A stretch of DNA of 64,000 nucleotides from Actinacidiphila alni (GTDB lineage: Bacteria; Actinomycetota; Actinomycetes; Streptomycetales; Streptomycetaceae). Under the pieces are notes generated by a model that did not search any database, was not told the origin of the DNA, and saw only the letters and a list, made by a program, of their open reading frames with translations. The position numbers were made by a program, and so were the translations under genes. The stretch covers positions 124,001-188,000 of the forward strand of contig NZ_FONG01000002.1 in NCBI RefSeq assembly GCF_900112845.1, read 5' to 3'. Positions 27,725 to 36,391 of this stretch are shown here, piece by piece; positions within the stretch are counted from its first letter, which is position 1, and each line of letters opens with the position of its first letter.

Positions 27725-28105
27725 ATGACGATCATCGGATCGCGGCACCACGGGGCCTCGGACGAACCGGAGGGCCCGGAGGGGCCCGCCGACCGGGAGG
27801 CCAGTCACCGGCGGGCCAGGGTGCTCAGCGAGGTCGCGGCGGAGGGCCCGGTCGGGCTGTCGCGGGTGCTGCGCCGGGCGGCGGCGGGCGACGCGGACGC
27901 GGCCGGCATCCGGGTCGAGGCGCTGGTACGTGCCCTGCCGGGGATGGGGGTGCTCGACAGCCACGACCTGCTGCTGAGCGCGCGCATCCGGGAGACCGGG
28001 CTCGCCGGTGAGCTGAGCCCGGGGCAGCGGGTGGCGCTGGTGGAATTCGTGGACCGCGCCCGGCATCTGCGCGAATCGGGGCTTCCGTGGGCGGCCTCGG
28101 CCTGA
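27725..28105 (+). CDS. Possible integration-host-factor-like (H2TH) DNA-binding protein
   Basis: A 126-residue protein. Residues about 28-110 align by eye with actinobacterial IHF (sIHF/mIHF): an LSRVLRRAA helix, IRVEALVRALPGMGVLDSH (compare MKVSALLESLPGVGKVRAK in sIHF), a lobe ending in LSPGQRVALVEFVD. The helix-two-turns-helix motif PGMG would contact DNA. The usual basic N-terminal helix is replaced by a charged stretch. The genuine ihf gene normally sits next to gmk, which is absent here, so this would be a divergent paralogue. Product assignment is tentative. Confidence 0.55.
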   Translation: MTIIGSRHHGASDEPEGPEGPADREASHRRARVLSEVAAEGPVGLSRVLRRAAAGDADAAGIRVEALVRALPGMGVLDSHDLLLSARIRETGLAGELSPGQRVALVEFVDRARHLRESGLPWAASA

Positions 28106-28161
28106 TCCCGACGCCTGCGGACGCCCCGCGACGCTCCCGTCCCGACGCCGGTACGGAAGTG

Positions 28162-28193
28162 CTTGCCATGGAGTCCACTCCAGGGTGTTGGCT
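28162..28193 (+). promoter_or_regulatory. MerR-type promoter of an aldo/keto reductase gene
   Basis: A -35-like CTTGCC (28162-28167) and a TTGGCT-like -10 (28188-28193) are spaced by about 20 bp. The perfect dyad TGGAGT-CC-ACTCCA (28169-28182) lies in the spacer. This over-long spacer with an internal palindrome is the hallmark of MerR-activated promoters. Transcription would begin within a few bases of the ATG at 28202. Confidence 0.65.
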
Positions 28194-28201
28194 GGGGACC
28201 C

Positions 28202-29209
28202 ATGGAGTACACGCAGCTCGGACGCACCGGTCTCAAGGCCAGCCGCCTCGTGCTCGGCACGATGAACTTCGGCGCGCAGACCGGCGAGGCCGACAGCCAC
28301 GCGATCATGGACGCCGCGCTGGACGCGGGCATCAACTTCTTCGACACCGCCAACATCTACGGCGAGGACGACCACAAGGGCCTCACCGAGGAGATCATCG
28401 GCAGCTGGTTCGCCAAGGGCGGTGACCGGCGCGACAAGGTGGTGCTGGCCACCAAGCTCTACGGCAACATGACGCAGGGCAACGCCTGGCAGGAGTCGCC
28501 CTGGCCCAACCACCAGCGGCTCAGCGCCCTCAACATCCGGCGCGAGGTCGAGGCGAGCCTGCGGCGGCTCGGCACCGACCACATCGACGTCTACCAGTTC
28601 CACCACATCGACCGGGCCACGCCCTGGGACGAGATCTGGCAGGCGGTCGACGTCCTGGTCCAGCAGGGCAAGGTGCTCTACGCCGCCTCCAGCAACTTCG
28701 CCGGCTGGCACATCGCGCAGGCCAACGAGGCCGCCGCGCGGCGCGGCACCCTCGGACTCGTCAGCGAGCAGTGCCTGTTCAATCTCTTCGAGCGGCGCGC
28801 CGAGATGGACGTCCTGCCGGCCGCCCGGGCGTACGGGCTCGGCGTCGTGCCCTGGTCCCCGCTGCACCAGGGGCTGCTCGGAGGTGCGCTCCGCAAGGAG
28901 CGGGACGGTTCCGGTGCCCGCACCAAGGCCGGGCGCTCGGCGCGCGGCCTCGCCGATCCTGTCGTGCGTGCGCAGGTTCAGTCCTACGAGGACCTTTGCG
29001 ACGCGCACGGGCTCGCTCCCGGCGAGGTCGCCCTCGCCTGGCTCCTCGCCCAGCCCGGTGTCACCGGGCCCATCATCGGGCCCCGCACCCCCGAGCAGCT
29101 GGGCTCCGCCCTCCGCGCTCTCGACCTCGGCCTCTCCGTCGACCTCCTCGACTCCCTCGACAAAATCTTCCCGGGCCCCGGCCCCTCCCCAGAAGCCTTC
29201 GCCTGGTAG
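28202..29209 (+). CDS. Aldo/keto reductase
   Basis: A 335-residue aldo/keto reductase of the YajO/potassium-channel-beta-like group: LVLGTMNFGAQTGEADSH, FFDTANIYGEDDHKGLTEE, VLATKLYGNM, DVYQFHHID, NADPH-binding GPIIGPRTPEQLGSALRAL. Tetrad residues Asp, Tyr, Lys and His are in place. I chose ATG 28202 over 28168 because the earlier codon lies inside the operator dyad. The C-terminal codons become unusually C-rich just before the repeat-bearing intergenic region. It is probably stress- or aldehyde-induced through a MerR regulator encoded elsewhere. Confidence 0.9.
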   Translation: MEYTQLGRTGLKASRLVLGTMNFGAQTGEADSHAIMDAALDAGINFFDTANIYGEDDHKGLTEEIIGSWFAKGGDRRDKVVLATKLYGNMTQGNAWQESPWPNHQRLSALNIRREVEASLRRLGTDHIDVYQFHHIDRATPWDEIWQAVDVLVQQGKVLYAASSNFAGWHIAQANEAAARRGTLGLVSEQCLFNLFERRAEMDVLPAARAYGLGVVPWSPLHQGLLGGALRKERDGSGARTKAGRSARGLADPVVRAQVQSYEDLCDAHGLAPGEVALAWLLAQPGVTGPIIGPRTPEQLGSALRALDLGLSVDLLDSLDKIFPGPGPSPEAFAW

Positions 29210-29295
29210 CCGGCCCCCCGCCGAGGGGGCGGTGCCCGATGTCTTTTAGGGGCGCGGGAACGCGGCGCCGCGCCGGCGGAGGACGGTCACCCTCA

Positions 29296-29424
29296 GGGGC
29301 GCGGGGAACTGCGCGCCCAGCCACAGCGCGCCTTCAGACAAAAAACCGCCTCCAGCGGGGCAGACGCTGTTTGTTTCGCGACCACCGGGCCGGTGGGGGC
29401 TGAGCGCGCAGTTCCCCGCGCCCC
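29296..29424 (-). repeat. Dispersed intergenic repeat, copy B, core inverted
   Basis: The terminal 20-bp inverted repeats are identical to copy A (29296-29315 and 29405-29424). The core is the reverse complement of copy A with few differences, while the flank module to the left keeps the same orientation. The T-tract hairpin therefore reads leftward here (AAAAAA at about 29340-29346). The size is 129 bp. Confidence 0.85.
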
Positions 29425-29445
29425 TAAAAGACCTGACTCACCGCA

Positions 29446-29551
29446 CTCCGCAGAAGACCTCACGGGCCCCCATCCCCGGAGGGGCACCGCCCTCCGCAGG
29501 AGACCTCACGCACCCCACCCCCGGAGGGGCACCGCCCTCCGCAGGAGATCA
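29446..29551. repeat. 45/46-bp tandem repeat, about 2.3 copies
   Basis: Units starting CTCCGCAG at 29446, 29492 and 29537 share a body of the form GAGACCTCACG...CCCCGGAGGGGCACCGC. The third copy is partial and runs into the end of the histidine kinase gene. Each unit contains a small CCCCGGAGGGG hairpin. Confidence 0.8.
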
Positions 29552-29570
29552 GGCGCCCCCGGCCAGGGGA

Positions 29571-31124
29571 TCACTCGGCGCCCCCCGCAGGGGGACCGTC
29601 CGCCGACGGGAGGCGGATGCGGAAGAGGGCGCCGCGGCCCGGAGCGGTGTCGAGCTCGACATAGCCCCTGTGCGCGGCCACGAGAGAAGCACAGATCGAG
29701 AGGCCGAGGCCGGCGCCCCCACCGGCGTGCCGACTACGGGAAGCGTCCACGCGATAGAAGCGTTCGAAGACCCGCGCGGCCTGTTCGGGGGCGAGCCCCG
29801 CCCCGGAGTCGGCTACTTCGAGCACCCCGTGCCCCCCGACCGTGCCGACCCCGATCCGTATCGGCGTACCGGCGGGAGTGTGTGCGACGGCGTTGCCGAC
29901 GAGATTGGCGACGACCTGCCGCAGGCGCGCCTCGTCGCCGAGGACGGGCGCGGGCCCGGGCGGGGTGCCGGGCCCGCCGGGCCCGGTGAGGGAGACCGCC
30001 CGGGACGGGTCGAGCGCGGTCGTGTCGTGCAGCGCGTCCACGGCGAGGGTCCGCAGGTCCATCGGCGCGAGCTGGAGCGGCCGCTGCTCGTCGGCCCGTA
30101 CGAGGGTGAGCAGGTCCTCGACGAGCCCGCCGAGCCGTACGGCCTCGCTCTCGATCCGCGCCATCGTCCGCTTGACGTCGGCCTCGTCGGGCAGCGCGCC
30201 CATCCGGTACAGCTCGGCGAAGCCGCGGATCCCGGCGAGCGGTGTGCGCAGCTCGTGCCCGGCGTCGGCGACGAAGCGCCGCATCTGCTGCTCGGACTCG
30301 GCGCGGGCGGCGAAGGCCGACTCGATCTGGGCGAGCATGCCGTTGAGCGCGGTGGACAGCCGCCCGGCCTCGGTGCGCGGCGACGCGGCGGGCATGCGGT
30401 GCGACAGCGGGCGCCCGGCCGCGATCTCGGCGGCGGTCGTCTCGATCCGCCGCAGCGGCCGCAGCCCGGCGCGTACGGCGAACCAGCCGGCGATCCCGAG
30501 GAGCGCCACGACGGCCCCGCCGATCAGCAGGAACGCGGTCCGCAGATGCTCGGCGGTGGACGACACGTCGTCCAGGGAGGCCGCGACGACGACCCCGGCG
30601 GGCAGCGCGCCGCCGCTCGTACGGGTGGTACGGGTACTGCCGGTGGTCGCGCCGGCGGCGGTGACGGGTTCGATCAGCACCCGCCACCGGCCGCCGCCGT
30701 GGTCGCTGGCCACGTCGAAGGGCTTGCCGAGCCGGGCCCGCAGGGTCGCCGCGTCCATGTCCGGCCACAGCGGCCGCGGATCCCCGGCGGAGACCGGCAG
30801 CCGGAACTGGTCGGAGACGGTGCCGTCGGCCGCCGCGAAGGCCACCACGAACTGGCTCGGCAGCCACGGCCGCGGCGACCCGGTGCCGGGCCGTACGTAG
30901 CGGGGCGCGGGCACCCCGTCGGTGCCCAGCCGGCGGGCGAGCGGTTCGCCGTACCGCTGGAGCTGCTGGTCGACGCGCTGCACCTGCTGGCCGCGTACGG
31001 TGCCGAGCACCACGGTGTCGCTGACGACCAGCGCCAGCAGCACCAGCACGAGGGAGAGCAGGACGAGCCGGGAGCGCAGCGACAGCGCGGACGGCCGCAC
31101 GGACACCCGGGGCGGGCGCCTCAC
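29571..31124 (-). CDS. Two-component sensor histidine kinase
   Basis: A 517-residue membrane kinase. TM1 is at about 19-42, an extracytoplasmic sensor domain at 43-195, TM2 at 197-217, then a HAMP region. The H-box HELRTPLAGIRGF has His290 as phosphorylation site. The ATPase domain has the N box (VVANLVGNAVAHTP, about 404-417), DSGAGL, FERFYRVD and GAGLGLSI. The GTG at 31124 lies five bases after the response regulator stop, so the pair is co-translated. It is the last gene of the exporter/DUF5666/two-component series and presumably senses envelope stress or the exporter's substrate. Confidence 0.92.
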   Translation of the reverse strand: MRRPPRVSVRPSALSLRSRLVLLSLVLVLLALVVSDTVVLGTVRGQQVQRVDQQLQRYGEPLARRLGTDGVPAPRYVRPGTGSPRPWLPSQFVVAFAAADGTVSDQFRLPVSAGDPRPLWPDMDAATLRARLGKPFDVASDHGGGRWRVLIEPVTAAGATTGSTRTTRTSGGALPAGVVVAASLDDVSSTAEHLRTAFLLIGGAVVALLGIAGWFAVRAGLRPLRRIETTAAEIAAGRPLSHRMPAASPRTEAGRLSTALNGMLAQIESAFAARAESEQQMRRFVADAGHELRTPLAGIRGFAELYRMGALPDEADVKRTMARIESEAVRLGGLVEDLLTLVRADEQRPLQLAPMDLRTLAVDALHDTTALDPSRAVSLTGPGGPGTPPGPAPVLGDEARLRQVVANLVGNAVAHTPAGTPIRIGVGTVGGHGVLEVADSGAGLAPEQAARVFERFYRVDASRSRHAGGGAGLGLSICASLVAAHRGYVELDTAPGRGALFRIRLPSADGPPAGGAE

Positions 31125-31129
31125 GGCGG

Positions 31130-31873
31130 TCAGCCCTGCGGGCGGCGCAGCACGTAGCCGACGCCCCGCACGGTGTGGATCAGCTTGGGCGCGCCGTCCG
31201 CGCCGGAGTCGACCTTGCGCCGCACGTACGAGATGTAGGACTCGACGATGCTGAGGTCGCCGCCGAAGTCGTACGCCCACACGTGGTCGAGGATCTGCAG
31301 CTTGGACACGACGCGGTCGGCGTTGGCCATCAGGTAGGCCAGCAGCTTGAACTCGGTCGGCGACAGCGAGACCGGGCGTCCGGCGCGCAGCACCTGGTGG
31401 CCGGTCTGGTCCAGTTCGAGGTCGCCCGCGACCAGCCGGCCCTCGTCGGCGGGGCCGCCGGTGCGGCGCAGGATCGCCCGGATGCGGGCGATCAGCTCCT
31501 CCAGGCTGAACGGTTTGGTGACGTAGTCGTCGCCGCCCGCCGTCAGGCCGCTGATCTTGTCGTCCACACCGTCCTTGGCGGTGAGGAAGAGGACCGGCAG
31601 CCGGTCGCGGTCGGCGGCGCCGGCCGCCCCGCGCCCGTGCGGCCCGGCCTCCTCGCGCAGCCGCCGCACCACCGCGAAACCGGTCATGTCGGGCAGCATC
31701 ACATCGAGGACGACCAGGTCGGGGCGCTCACGGGCGACGGCGGCCAGCGCGTCCGCCCCCGAGGCGGCCGAGGCCACTTTGAAGCCGACGAAGCGCAGGG
31801 ACGCCGAGAGCAGCTCCCTGATGTTGGGCTCGTCGTCGACGACCAGCAGGCTCGCCTCGGGCGTCGTGTCCAT
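31130..31873 (-). CDS. OmpR-family response regulator
   Basis: A 247-residue regulator. The receiver domain has acidic residues D13/D14, phospho-acceptor Asp57 (VVLDVMLPDMTG) and Lys100 (LTAKDGVDDK); an insertion of Gly/Arg/Ala-rich residues lies at about 77-90. The C-terminal winged helix has LSPTEFKLLAYLM and VESYISYVRRKVD...IHTVRGVGYVLR. ATG 31873 (MDTTPEASLLVVDDE) has GGGAGG upstream; a longer frame from 31933 lacks family similarity. It partners with the adjacent kinase and probably controls the exporter genes upstream. Confidence 0.93.
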   Translation of the reverse strand: MDTTPEASLLVVDDEPNIRELLSASLRFVGFKVASAASGADALAAVARERPDLVVLDVMLPDMTGFAVVRRLREEAGPHGRGAAGAADRDRLPVLFLTAKDGVDDKISGLTAGGDDYVTKPFSLEELIARIRAILRRTGGPADEGRLVAGDLELDQTGHQVLRAGRPVSLSPTEFKLLAYLMANADRVVSKLQILDHVWAYDFGGDLSIVESYISYVRRKVDSGADGAPKLIHTVRGVGYVLRRPQG

Positions 31874-31985
31874 GGAGTCCTCCCGGGCCCCGTCCGGGCC
31901 CCGTCCTGCGCGGTGCGGGTGCCGCCGCGACACCGCGGCGGTCTCGCACCGTACGCTCCCGACCTGTGAGAACGGGGCCGGCCGG

Positions 31986-32804
31986 TCAGTTGCCGCCGCC
32001 GGATCCGCCCGCCGTACCCGTACCGCCGCCGGTGCCGCCGCCAGAGCCGCCCCGGCCGCCGAAGCCCCCGAAACCGCCGCCGAAGCCGCTCGCCGTGCCG
32101 CCCTCGGTGACGGTCGTGGCGGCGATGTCGCCGGAGGAGTTCGCGCTGCCGCGTACGGTCACGCTCTGGCCGGGCTGGAGGTCGGACGCCTTGCCGTCCT
32201 TGGAGACGGTGACCTTGGTGGACTTGCCGGTGGTGACCTTGACGATGCCGCCCTGGGCGTCGGTGACGTAGATCGTGTCGCCGTCGACGAGTTTGACCGT
32301 GCCGATAGTGACGCCGGAGCCGTTGCCGCCGCCCGTACCGGCCGTGCCGCCGGCGCCGGGGAAGCCGCCCGCACCCGGTGTCGTACCGGAGCCCGTACCC
32401 GTACCGGAACCCGTGCCGGAGCCCGTTCCCGTACGGCCGCCCGCGCCCGCGAAGGCCGAGGCGAAATTGCGGGCCGCGGCCGAACCGCCGCCGCCGGACG
32501 TCCCGTTGAGGTGGTGCTTCTCCACCAGGGCGCCGCCCGCGAAGGCCGCCGCGGCGACCACGCCCGCCGACAGCAGCAGCGTCAGCCACGGCAGTTTGCG
32601 GCGCGGCGGCGCGCTCAGCTCGGCGGAGATGTCCCGCGCGTCCGGCGGCTCGGCGAGGATGTCCTCAGGACCGGCGGCGGGCACCAACTCACCCTGTTCA
32701 CGGACGAGTTCGACCTCACCGATGCCGGACTCCGGCTCCGGGACGGACGGCAGCACCTCCGTGTCGGCGTCGGCCCTCACCAGCTCACTACGGCGTCGTG
32801 CCAT
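31986..32804 (-). CDS. Membrane-anchored protein with DUF5666-like domain
   Basis: A 272-residue protein. The N-terminal cytoplasmic part (about 75 residues) is acidic; one membrane helix LPWLTLLLSAGVVAAAAFAG follows. Next comes a Gly/Ser/Thr-rich linker with repeated TGSG units. A beta-rich domain (GTVKLVDGDTIYVTDAQGGIVKV...SVTVRGSANSSGDIAATTV) resembles DUF5666, an OB-like extracytoplasmic domain of unknown role. A second Gly-rich tail ends the protein. ATG 32804 has AGGGAG upstream. It sits between the exporter genes and the two-component genes on the same strand. Confidence 0.75.
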   Translation of the reverse strand: MARRRSELVRADADTEVLPSVPEPESGIGEVELVREQGELVPAAGPEDILAEPPDARDISAELSAPPRRKLPWLTLLLSAGVVAAAAFAGGALVEKHHLNGTSGGGGSAAARNFASAFAGAGGRTGTGSGTGSGTGTGSGTTPGAGGFPGAGGTAGTGGGNGSGVTIGTVKLVDGDTIYVTDAQGGIVKVTTGKSTKVTVSKDGKASDLQPGQSVTVRGSANSSGDIAATTVTEGGTASGFGGGFGGFGGRGGSGGGTGGGTGTAGGSGGGN

Positions 32805-32871
32805 GTCCGTGTCTCCCTGTTTCCTTCGTTCCTTCGTCCTGGGCCGGGCCGACGTGCTGTGCGGGGGCCGG

Positions 32872-34110
32872 CTACTCATGGCGCAGCGCCTCGATCGGGC
32901 GCAGCGCCGCCGCCCGGTTGGCGGGGTAGCCGCCGAAGAACAGGCCGATGGCGACCGCGATGGCGAAGGCGCCCCACACCGACTCCGGGATGATCACCGG
33001 TTTGATGCCGACGATCGTGAAGCGCGAGCCGATCAGCCCGGCCACCACCCCGAGTCCGCCGCCGATCAGCGACAGCAGCGTCGACTCGGCGAGGAACTGC
33101 CCGAGGATCACGCCCCGGGGCGCGCCGATCGCCTTGCGGATGCCGATCTCCCGGGTCCGCTCAGTGACGGTGACCAGCATGATGTTGGTGATGCCGATCC
33201 CGCCGACCAGCAGCGAGATCGCGGCGACCGCGCCGAGCAGCACCGTGAACGTCTTGTTGGTGTCGGACTGCGTGCTCAGCAGCGACTGCTGGCTGCTGAT
33301 CCGGAAGTCCAGCGCGTTGGCGTCCTTGATGCCGTGCGTGCCCATCAGCACCGTGGTGATCTCGTTCTGCGCCTGCGTGGTGGCGCCCGCCGATGTCGCC
33401 TCGACCAGGATCTGGCTGACCGAGCCGAAGCCGGTGAACGCGTTCTGCACGGTCGGCAGCGGCGCCACCACCACGTCGTCCGGGTCCTGGAAGCCGGTGC
33501 CGCCCTTGGCCTCCAGCACCCCGACCACCGTGAACGGCGTGCCGCCCAGCACGATCTTCTTTCCGACCGGATTCGCCGTGCCGAACAGGTCGGTGGCCGT
33601 GGTCGAGCCGATCACCGCCACCTTGCGGGAGTTGAGCACATCGTCGGCGCTGAAGTAATCGCCCTTGCCCACCTTGCTGTTGGACGTCTTGAAATACGCC
33701 GGGTAGGTGCCGACGACCTGCGACACGTCGTGCGAGGCGCCGTCGTAGAGGGCGGTCTGCGAGGACGAGGTGACCTCGGGGGCGACCGACTCGATGTGCG
33801 GAGCGCTGCTCGGGTCGGCCAGCGCCCGCGCGTCGTCCACGGTCAGCGGTTTGACGGTGGTCGCCGCCGACGAGGACTGGCCGCCGCCCGCGCCGCCCCC
33901 GCCGAAGCCCGTGCCGGAGGAGACGGTCAGGGCGTTGGTGCCGAGCTTCTCGATGGAGTCCTTGACCGACTGCGAGGAGCCGTTGCCGACCGCGAGCAGG
34001 ATGATCACGGCGGCGACGCCGATGAGGACGCCGAGCATGGTCAGCGCGGAGCGCACCTTGTTGGCGGCCAGGCCGCCGACGGCGAAGCGCAGCGTTTCCA
34101 GCGGGTTCAT
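32872..34110 (-). CDS. MacB/FtsX-type ABC transporter permease
   Basis: A 412-residue permease. TM1 lies at about 20-42 (RSALTMLGVLIGVAAVIIL), a large extracytoplasmic MacB_PCD domain at 45-285, and three TM helices follow, with the conserved GIGITNIMLVTVTERTREIGIRKAIGA loop. The C-terminus GYPANRAAALRPIEALRHE is typical. The start overlaps the ATPase stop as ATGA. With the ATPase and adaptor it forms a MacAB-like exporter; Gram-positive relatives handle peptides or envelope lipids. Confidence 0.92.
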   Translation of the reverse strand: MNPLETLRFAVGGLAANKVRSALTMLGVLIGVAAVIILLAVGNGSSQSVKDSIEKLGTNALTVSSGTGFGGGGAGGGQSSSAATTVKPLTVDDARALADPSSAPHIESVAPEVTSSSQTALYDGASHDVSQVVGTYPAYFKTSNSKVGKGDYFSADDVLNSRKVAVIGSTTATDLFGTANPVGKKIVLGGTPFTVVGVLEAKGGTGFQDPDDVVVAPLPTVQNAFTGFGSVSQILVEATSAGATTQAQNEITTVLMGTHGIKDANALDFRISSQQSLLSTQSDTNKTFTVLLGAVAAISLLVGGIGITNIMLVTVTERTREIGIRKAIGAPRGVILGQFLAESTLLSLIGGGLGVVAGLIGSRFTIVGIKPVIIPESVWGAFAIAVAIGLFFGGYPANRAAALRPIEALRHE

Positions 34111-35039
34111 ACGGCGCCTCCGCGCGTCAGGGCGTGCGGCGCCGCGGACAGGAAACCGGCCGGGTCGCGCAGCGCGGGCGGCGGGCCGTCGGCCGGCGCC
34201 TGCCGTACGTCGCGCACCACTTGGCCGTCGACCAGGGTGATCACCCGCTTGGCGTGCCGGGCGACCTCGTCCTCGTGGGTGATCAGGACGACGGTGCGGC
34301 CGGAGGCGTTGAGCCGGTCGACGACGGCGAGGACCTCCTCGGTGCTGTGGCTGTCGAGGTTTCCGGTCGGCTCGTCGGCCAGCAGCATCGCCGGGGCGGT
34401 GACCAACGCCCTTGCCACGGCGACGCGTTGCTGCTGCCCGCCGGACAGTTCATTGGGCCGGTGGCCGACCCGGTCGGCCAGCCCGACCAGTTCGAGCGCG
34501 GCCAGCGCGCGCCGCCTGCGCTCGGCGGACTTCACGCCCGCGTAGGCGAGGGGGAGTTCGACCTGCGCGAGGGCGGGCGTGCGCGGCACGAGGTTGAACG
34601 ACTGGAAGACGAAGCCGATCTTGCGGTTGCGGACGAGGGAGAGCTGGTGCTCGTCCAGGCCGCCGACGTCGATGCCGTCCAGCAGATAGCGGCCCTCGGT
34701 GGGCACGTCGAGGCAGCCGAGGATGTTCATCAGCGTCGACTTGCCGGAGCCGGAACTGCCCATCACGGCCACCATGTCGCCCTGTTCGACCAGCAGGTCG
34801 ACGCCGGGCGAGACACCGGTCACCGGGTCGGGCGCGCCGCCGAGCGCGCGGACGGCGGCGTCGCCGTGGCCGTACGTCTTCAGCAGCGAGCGGACCTCGA
34901 TGACCGGGGGGCGGCCCCAGGGGCCGTCGTCGGTCCCCGGGATCTCCTCCTGCTCCTCGGCGCGGGCCGTGCCGCCGGTGGCGCGGTGGCCGCCGGGCTT
35001 TCCGCCGCCGGTGAGCCGCTGCCGCAGGCCGGGCCTCAT
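34107..35039 (-). CDS. MacB-type ABC transporter ATP-binding protein
   Basis: A 310-residue ATPase with Walker A GSSGSGKST, Q-loop FVFQSFNL, signature LSGGQQQR, Walker B LLADEPTGNLDS and H-loop ITHED. About 45 extra N-terminal residues precede the domain, and RSLLKTYGHGDAAVRALGGAP carries a small insertion where lolD/macB proteins have the A-loop. It overlaps both neighbours by four bases (ATGA), so the three exporter genes are translationally coupled. Confidence 0.93.
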   Translation of the reverse strand: MRPGLRQRLTGGGKPGGHRATGGTARAEEQEEIPGTDDGPWGRPPVIEVRSLLKTYGHGDAAVRALGGAPDPVTGVSPGVDLLVEQGDMVAVMGSSGSGKSTLMNILGCLDVPTEGRYLLDGIDVGGLDEHQLSLVRNRKIGFVFQSFNLVPRTPALAQVELPLAYAGVKSAERRRRALAALELVGLADRVGHRPNELSGGQQQRVAVARALVTAPAMLLADEPTGNLDSHSTEEVLAVVDRLNASGRTVVLITHEDEVARHAKRVITLVDGQVVRDVRQAPADGPPPALRDPAGFLSAAPHALTRGGAV

Positions 35040-36391
35040 CCGCGGCCACCCCCGCCGCCGGCGCCGCGGAAGGTCCCGCCGCCACCGCCGCCGAGCCGGT
35101 TCGCGCCGCCGCCGAGGCCGCCGGGGAAGGCGCCGCTCGGGAAACCGCCGTTGCCCGCGGAGGCCACGGTGGCGATCTGCACCTGCTGGCCCTCCTTCAG
35201 GCCGCTGGTGATCTGGTCGGCGGTGTCGCCCTCGACGCCGACGGTGACGGCCGTACGGGTCGTGCTGCCGTCCGAATTGACCACCGTGACCGTACGGTTA
35301 GCGCCCGTGCCGGACACCGCGGCGGTCGGTACGTTCAGCGCGCCGGACGCCGATCCGGTGATCACCTGGATGCTGGCGCTCAGCCCCGTGCGCAGCCCGT
35401 CGGTGGGGCTGGTGATGGCGAGCGTCGCCGCGTACTGCACCGCGCTGCTGCTCCCGCCGCCGCCCGTACCGCTGCCGCTGCTGACCGGCAGCGAACTCAC
35501 CGACAGCACCTTGGCGTTGAGCACCGTGCCGGACTGCGCGTTGAGCGTCACGGTGGCCGCCTGGCCCGCCTTGACCTTCAGCGAGTCGGCCTCGGAGAAG
35601 TCCGCGGTCACCTGCATACCGGTGGGGTTGGTCAACACGATGAAGCCGGACGGCGTCGAGCTGCTCGAACTGCTGCTGCTGGAGGAGGAGTTGGCGCTCG
35701 ATCCCTGGCCGGAGCCGGAGCTGGTGCCGTTGCCGCCGGTGCCCGAGACGGTCTGGCCCTTGGCCGCCGACACCGAGGCGACGGTGCCGTCCACCGGAGC
35801 CTTCAGCGTCGTGCCGTCCACCGCGCGCTGGTCGGCGTCCACGGCGTTCTGCGCCTGCGTCACCTGGGCCTGCGCCTGGGCGACCTGGGAGGCGTCCACG
35901 GTGTAGGTGGGGGACGGGGTCGCGGTCGGGGTCGATACGGCGTCGCGTCCGCCGCTGCTCCCGGAACTCCCTGTGGTCGAGCCTGAGTTGACGAGCGTGC
36001 CCTGTTCGGCCTTGTCCAGATTGGCCTGGGCCGCCGTCAGCGTCGCCTGGTCCTGCGCGAGCGTCTCCTTGGCGTCGGTCGGATCGACCTTCGCCAGCAC
36101 CTGGCCCTTGGTGACCTTGTCGCCCGGTTTCACGTCGACCTCGGTGAGCGTGCCGCCGGTCGTGAAGTCCACGCCCGCGTCACTGGGCGAGGCGAGCGTC
36201 CCGGACCCGGAGACCGTCGCCAGCACCGTCCCCTTGGACACCGTCGCGGTACGCGTACCGCCCGCGCCCCGGGAGGAGTTGCCGTCGTCGTGGTTGACCG
36301 CGGCCCAGGCGCCGCCGGCGCCCGCGAGGACCACCACGCCGAGCACCGAGTTGATCAGGGCGGCCCTGCGCCGCCGTGGAAGCACCTTCAT
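35036..36391 (-). CDS. HlyD/MacA-type periplasmic adaptor protein
   Basis: A 451-residue membrane-fusion-type protein. A single N-terminal membrane anchor (ALINSVLGVVVLAGAGGAW) is followed by a split biotinyl-lipoyl domain (GTLTEVDVKPGDKVTKGQVLAKVD ... LKAPVDGTVASVSAAKGQTV). A short helical hairpin with Gln/Ala repeats, a beta-barrel and a Gly-rich tail complete it. A run of 11 or more serines lies in the lipoyl region. I chose ATG 36391 (MKVLPRRRR), with AGGA upstream; ATG 36400 is possible. Known partners are MacB-type exporters, and the two next genes encode one. Confidence 0.85.
   Translation of the reverse strand: MKVLPRRRRAALINSVLGVVVLAGAGGAWAAVNHDDGNSSRGAGGTRTATVSKGTVLATVSGSGTLASPSDAGVDFTTGGTLTEVDVKPGDKVTKGQVLAKVDPTDAKETLAQDQATLTAAQANLDKAEQGTLVNSGSTTGSSGSSGGRDAVSTPTATPSPTYTVDASQVAQAQAQVTQAQNAVDADQRAVDGTTLKAPVDGTVASVSAAKGQTVSGTGGNGTSSGSGQGSSANSSSSSSSSSSSTPSGFIVLTNPTGMQVTADFSEADSLKVKAGQAATVTLNAQSGTVLNAKVLSVSSLPVSSGSGTGGGGSSSAVQYAATLAITSPTDGLRTGLSASIQVITGSASGALNVPTAAVSGTGANRTVTVVNSDGSTTRTAVTVGVEGDTADQITSGLKEGQQVQIATVASAGNGGFPSGAFPGGLGGGANRLGGGGGGTFRGAGGGGGRG

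Larger units (their letters stand above)
29210..29570. other. Gene-free interval with repeat copy B and a 45-bp tandem array
   Basis: No credible gene is present. From left to right it holds a flank module shared with copy A (about 29240-29280, same orientation), repeat element copy B, and a short tandem array that ends at the histidine kinase stop. Confidence 0.7.
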
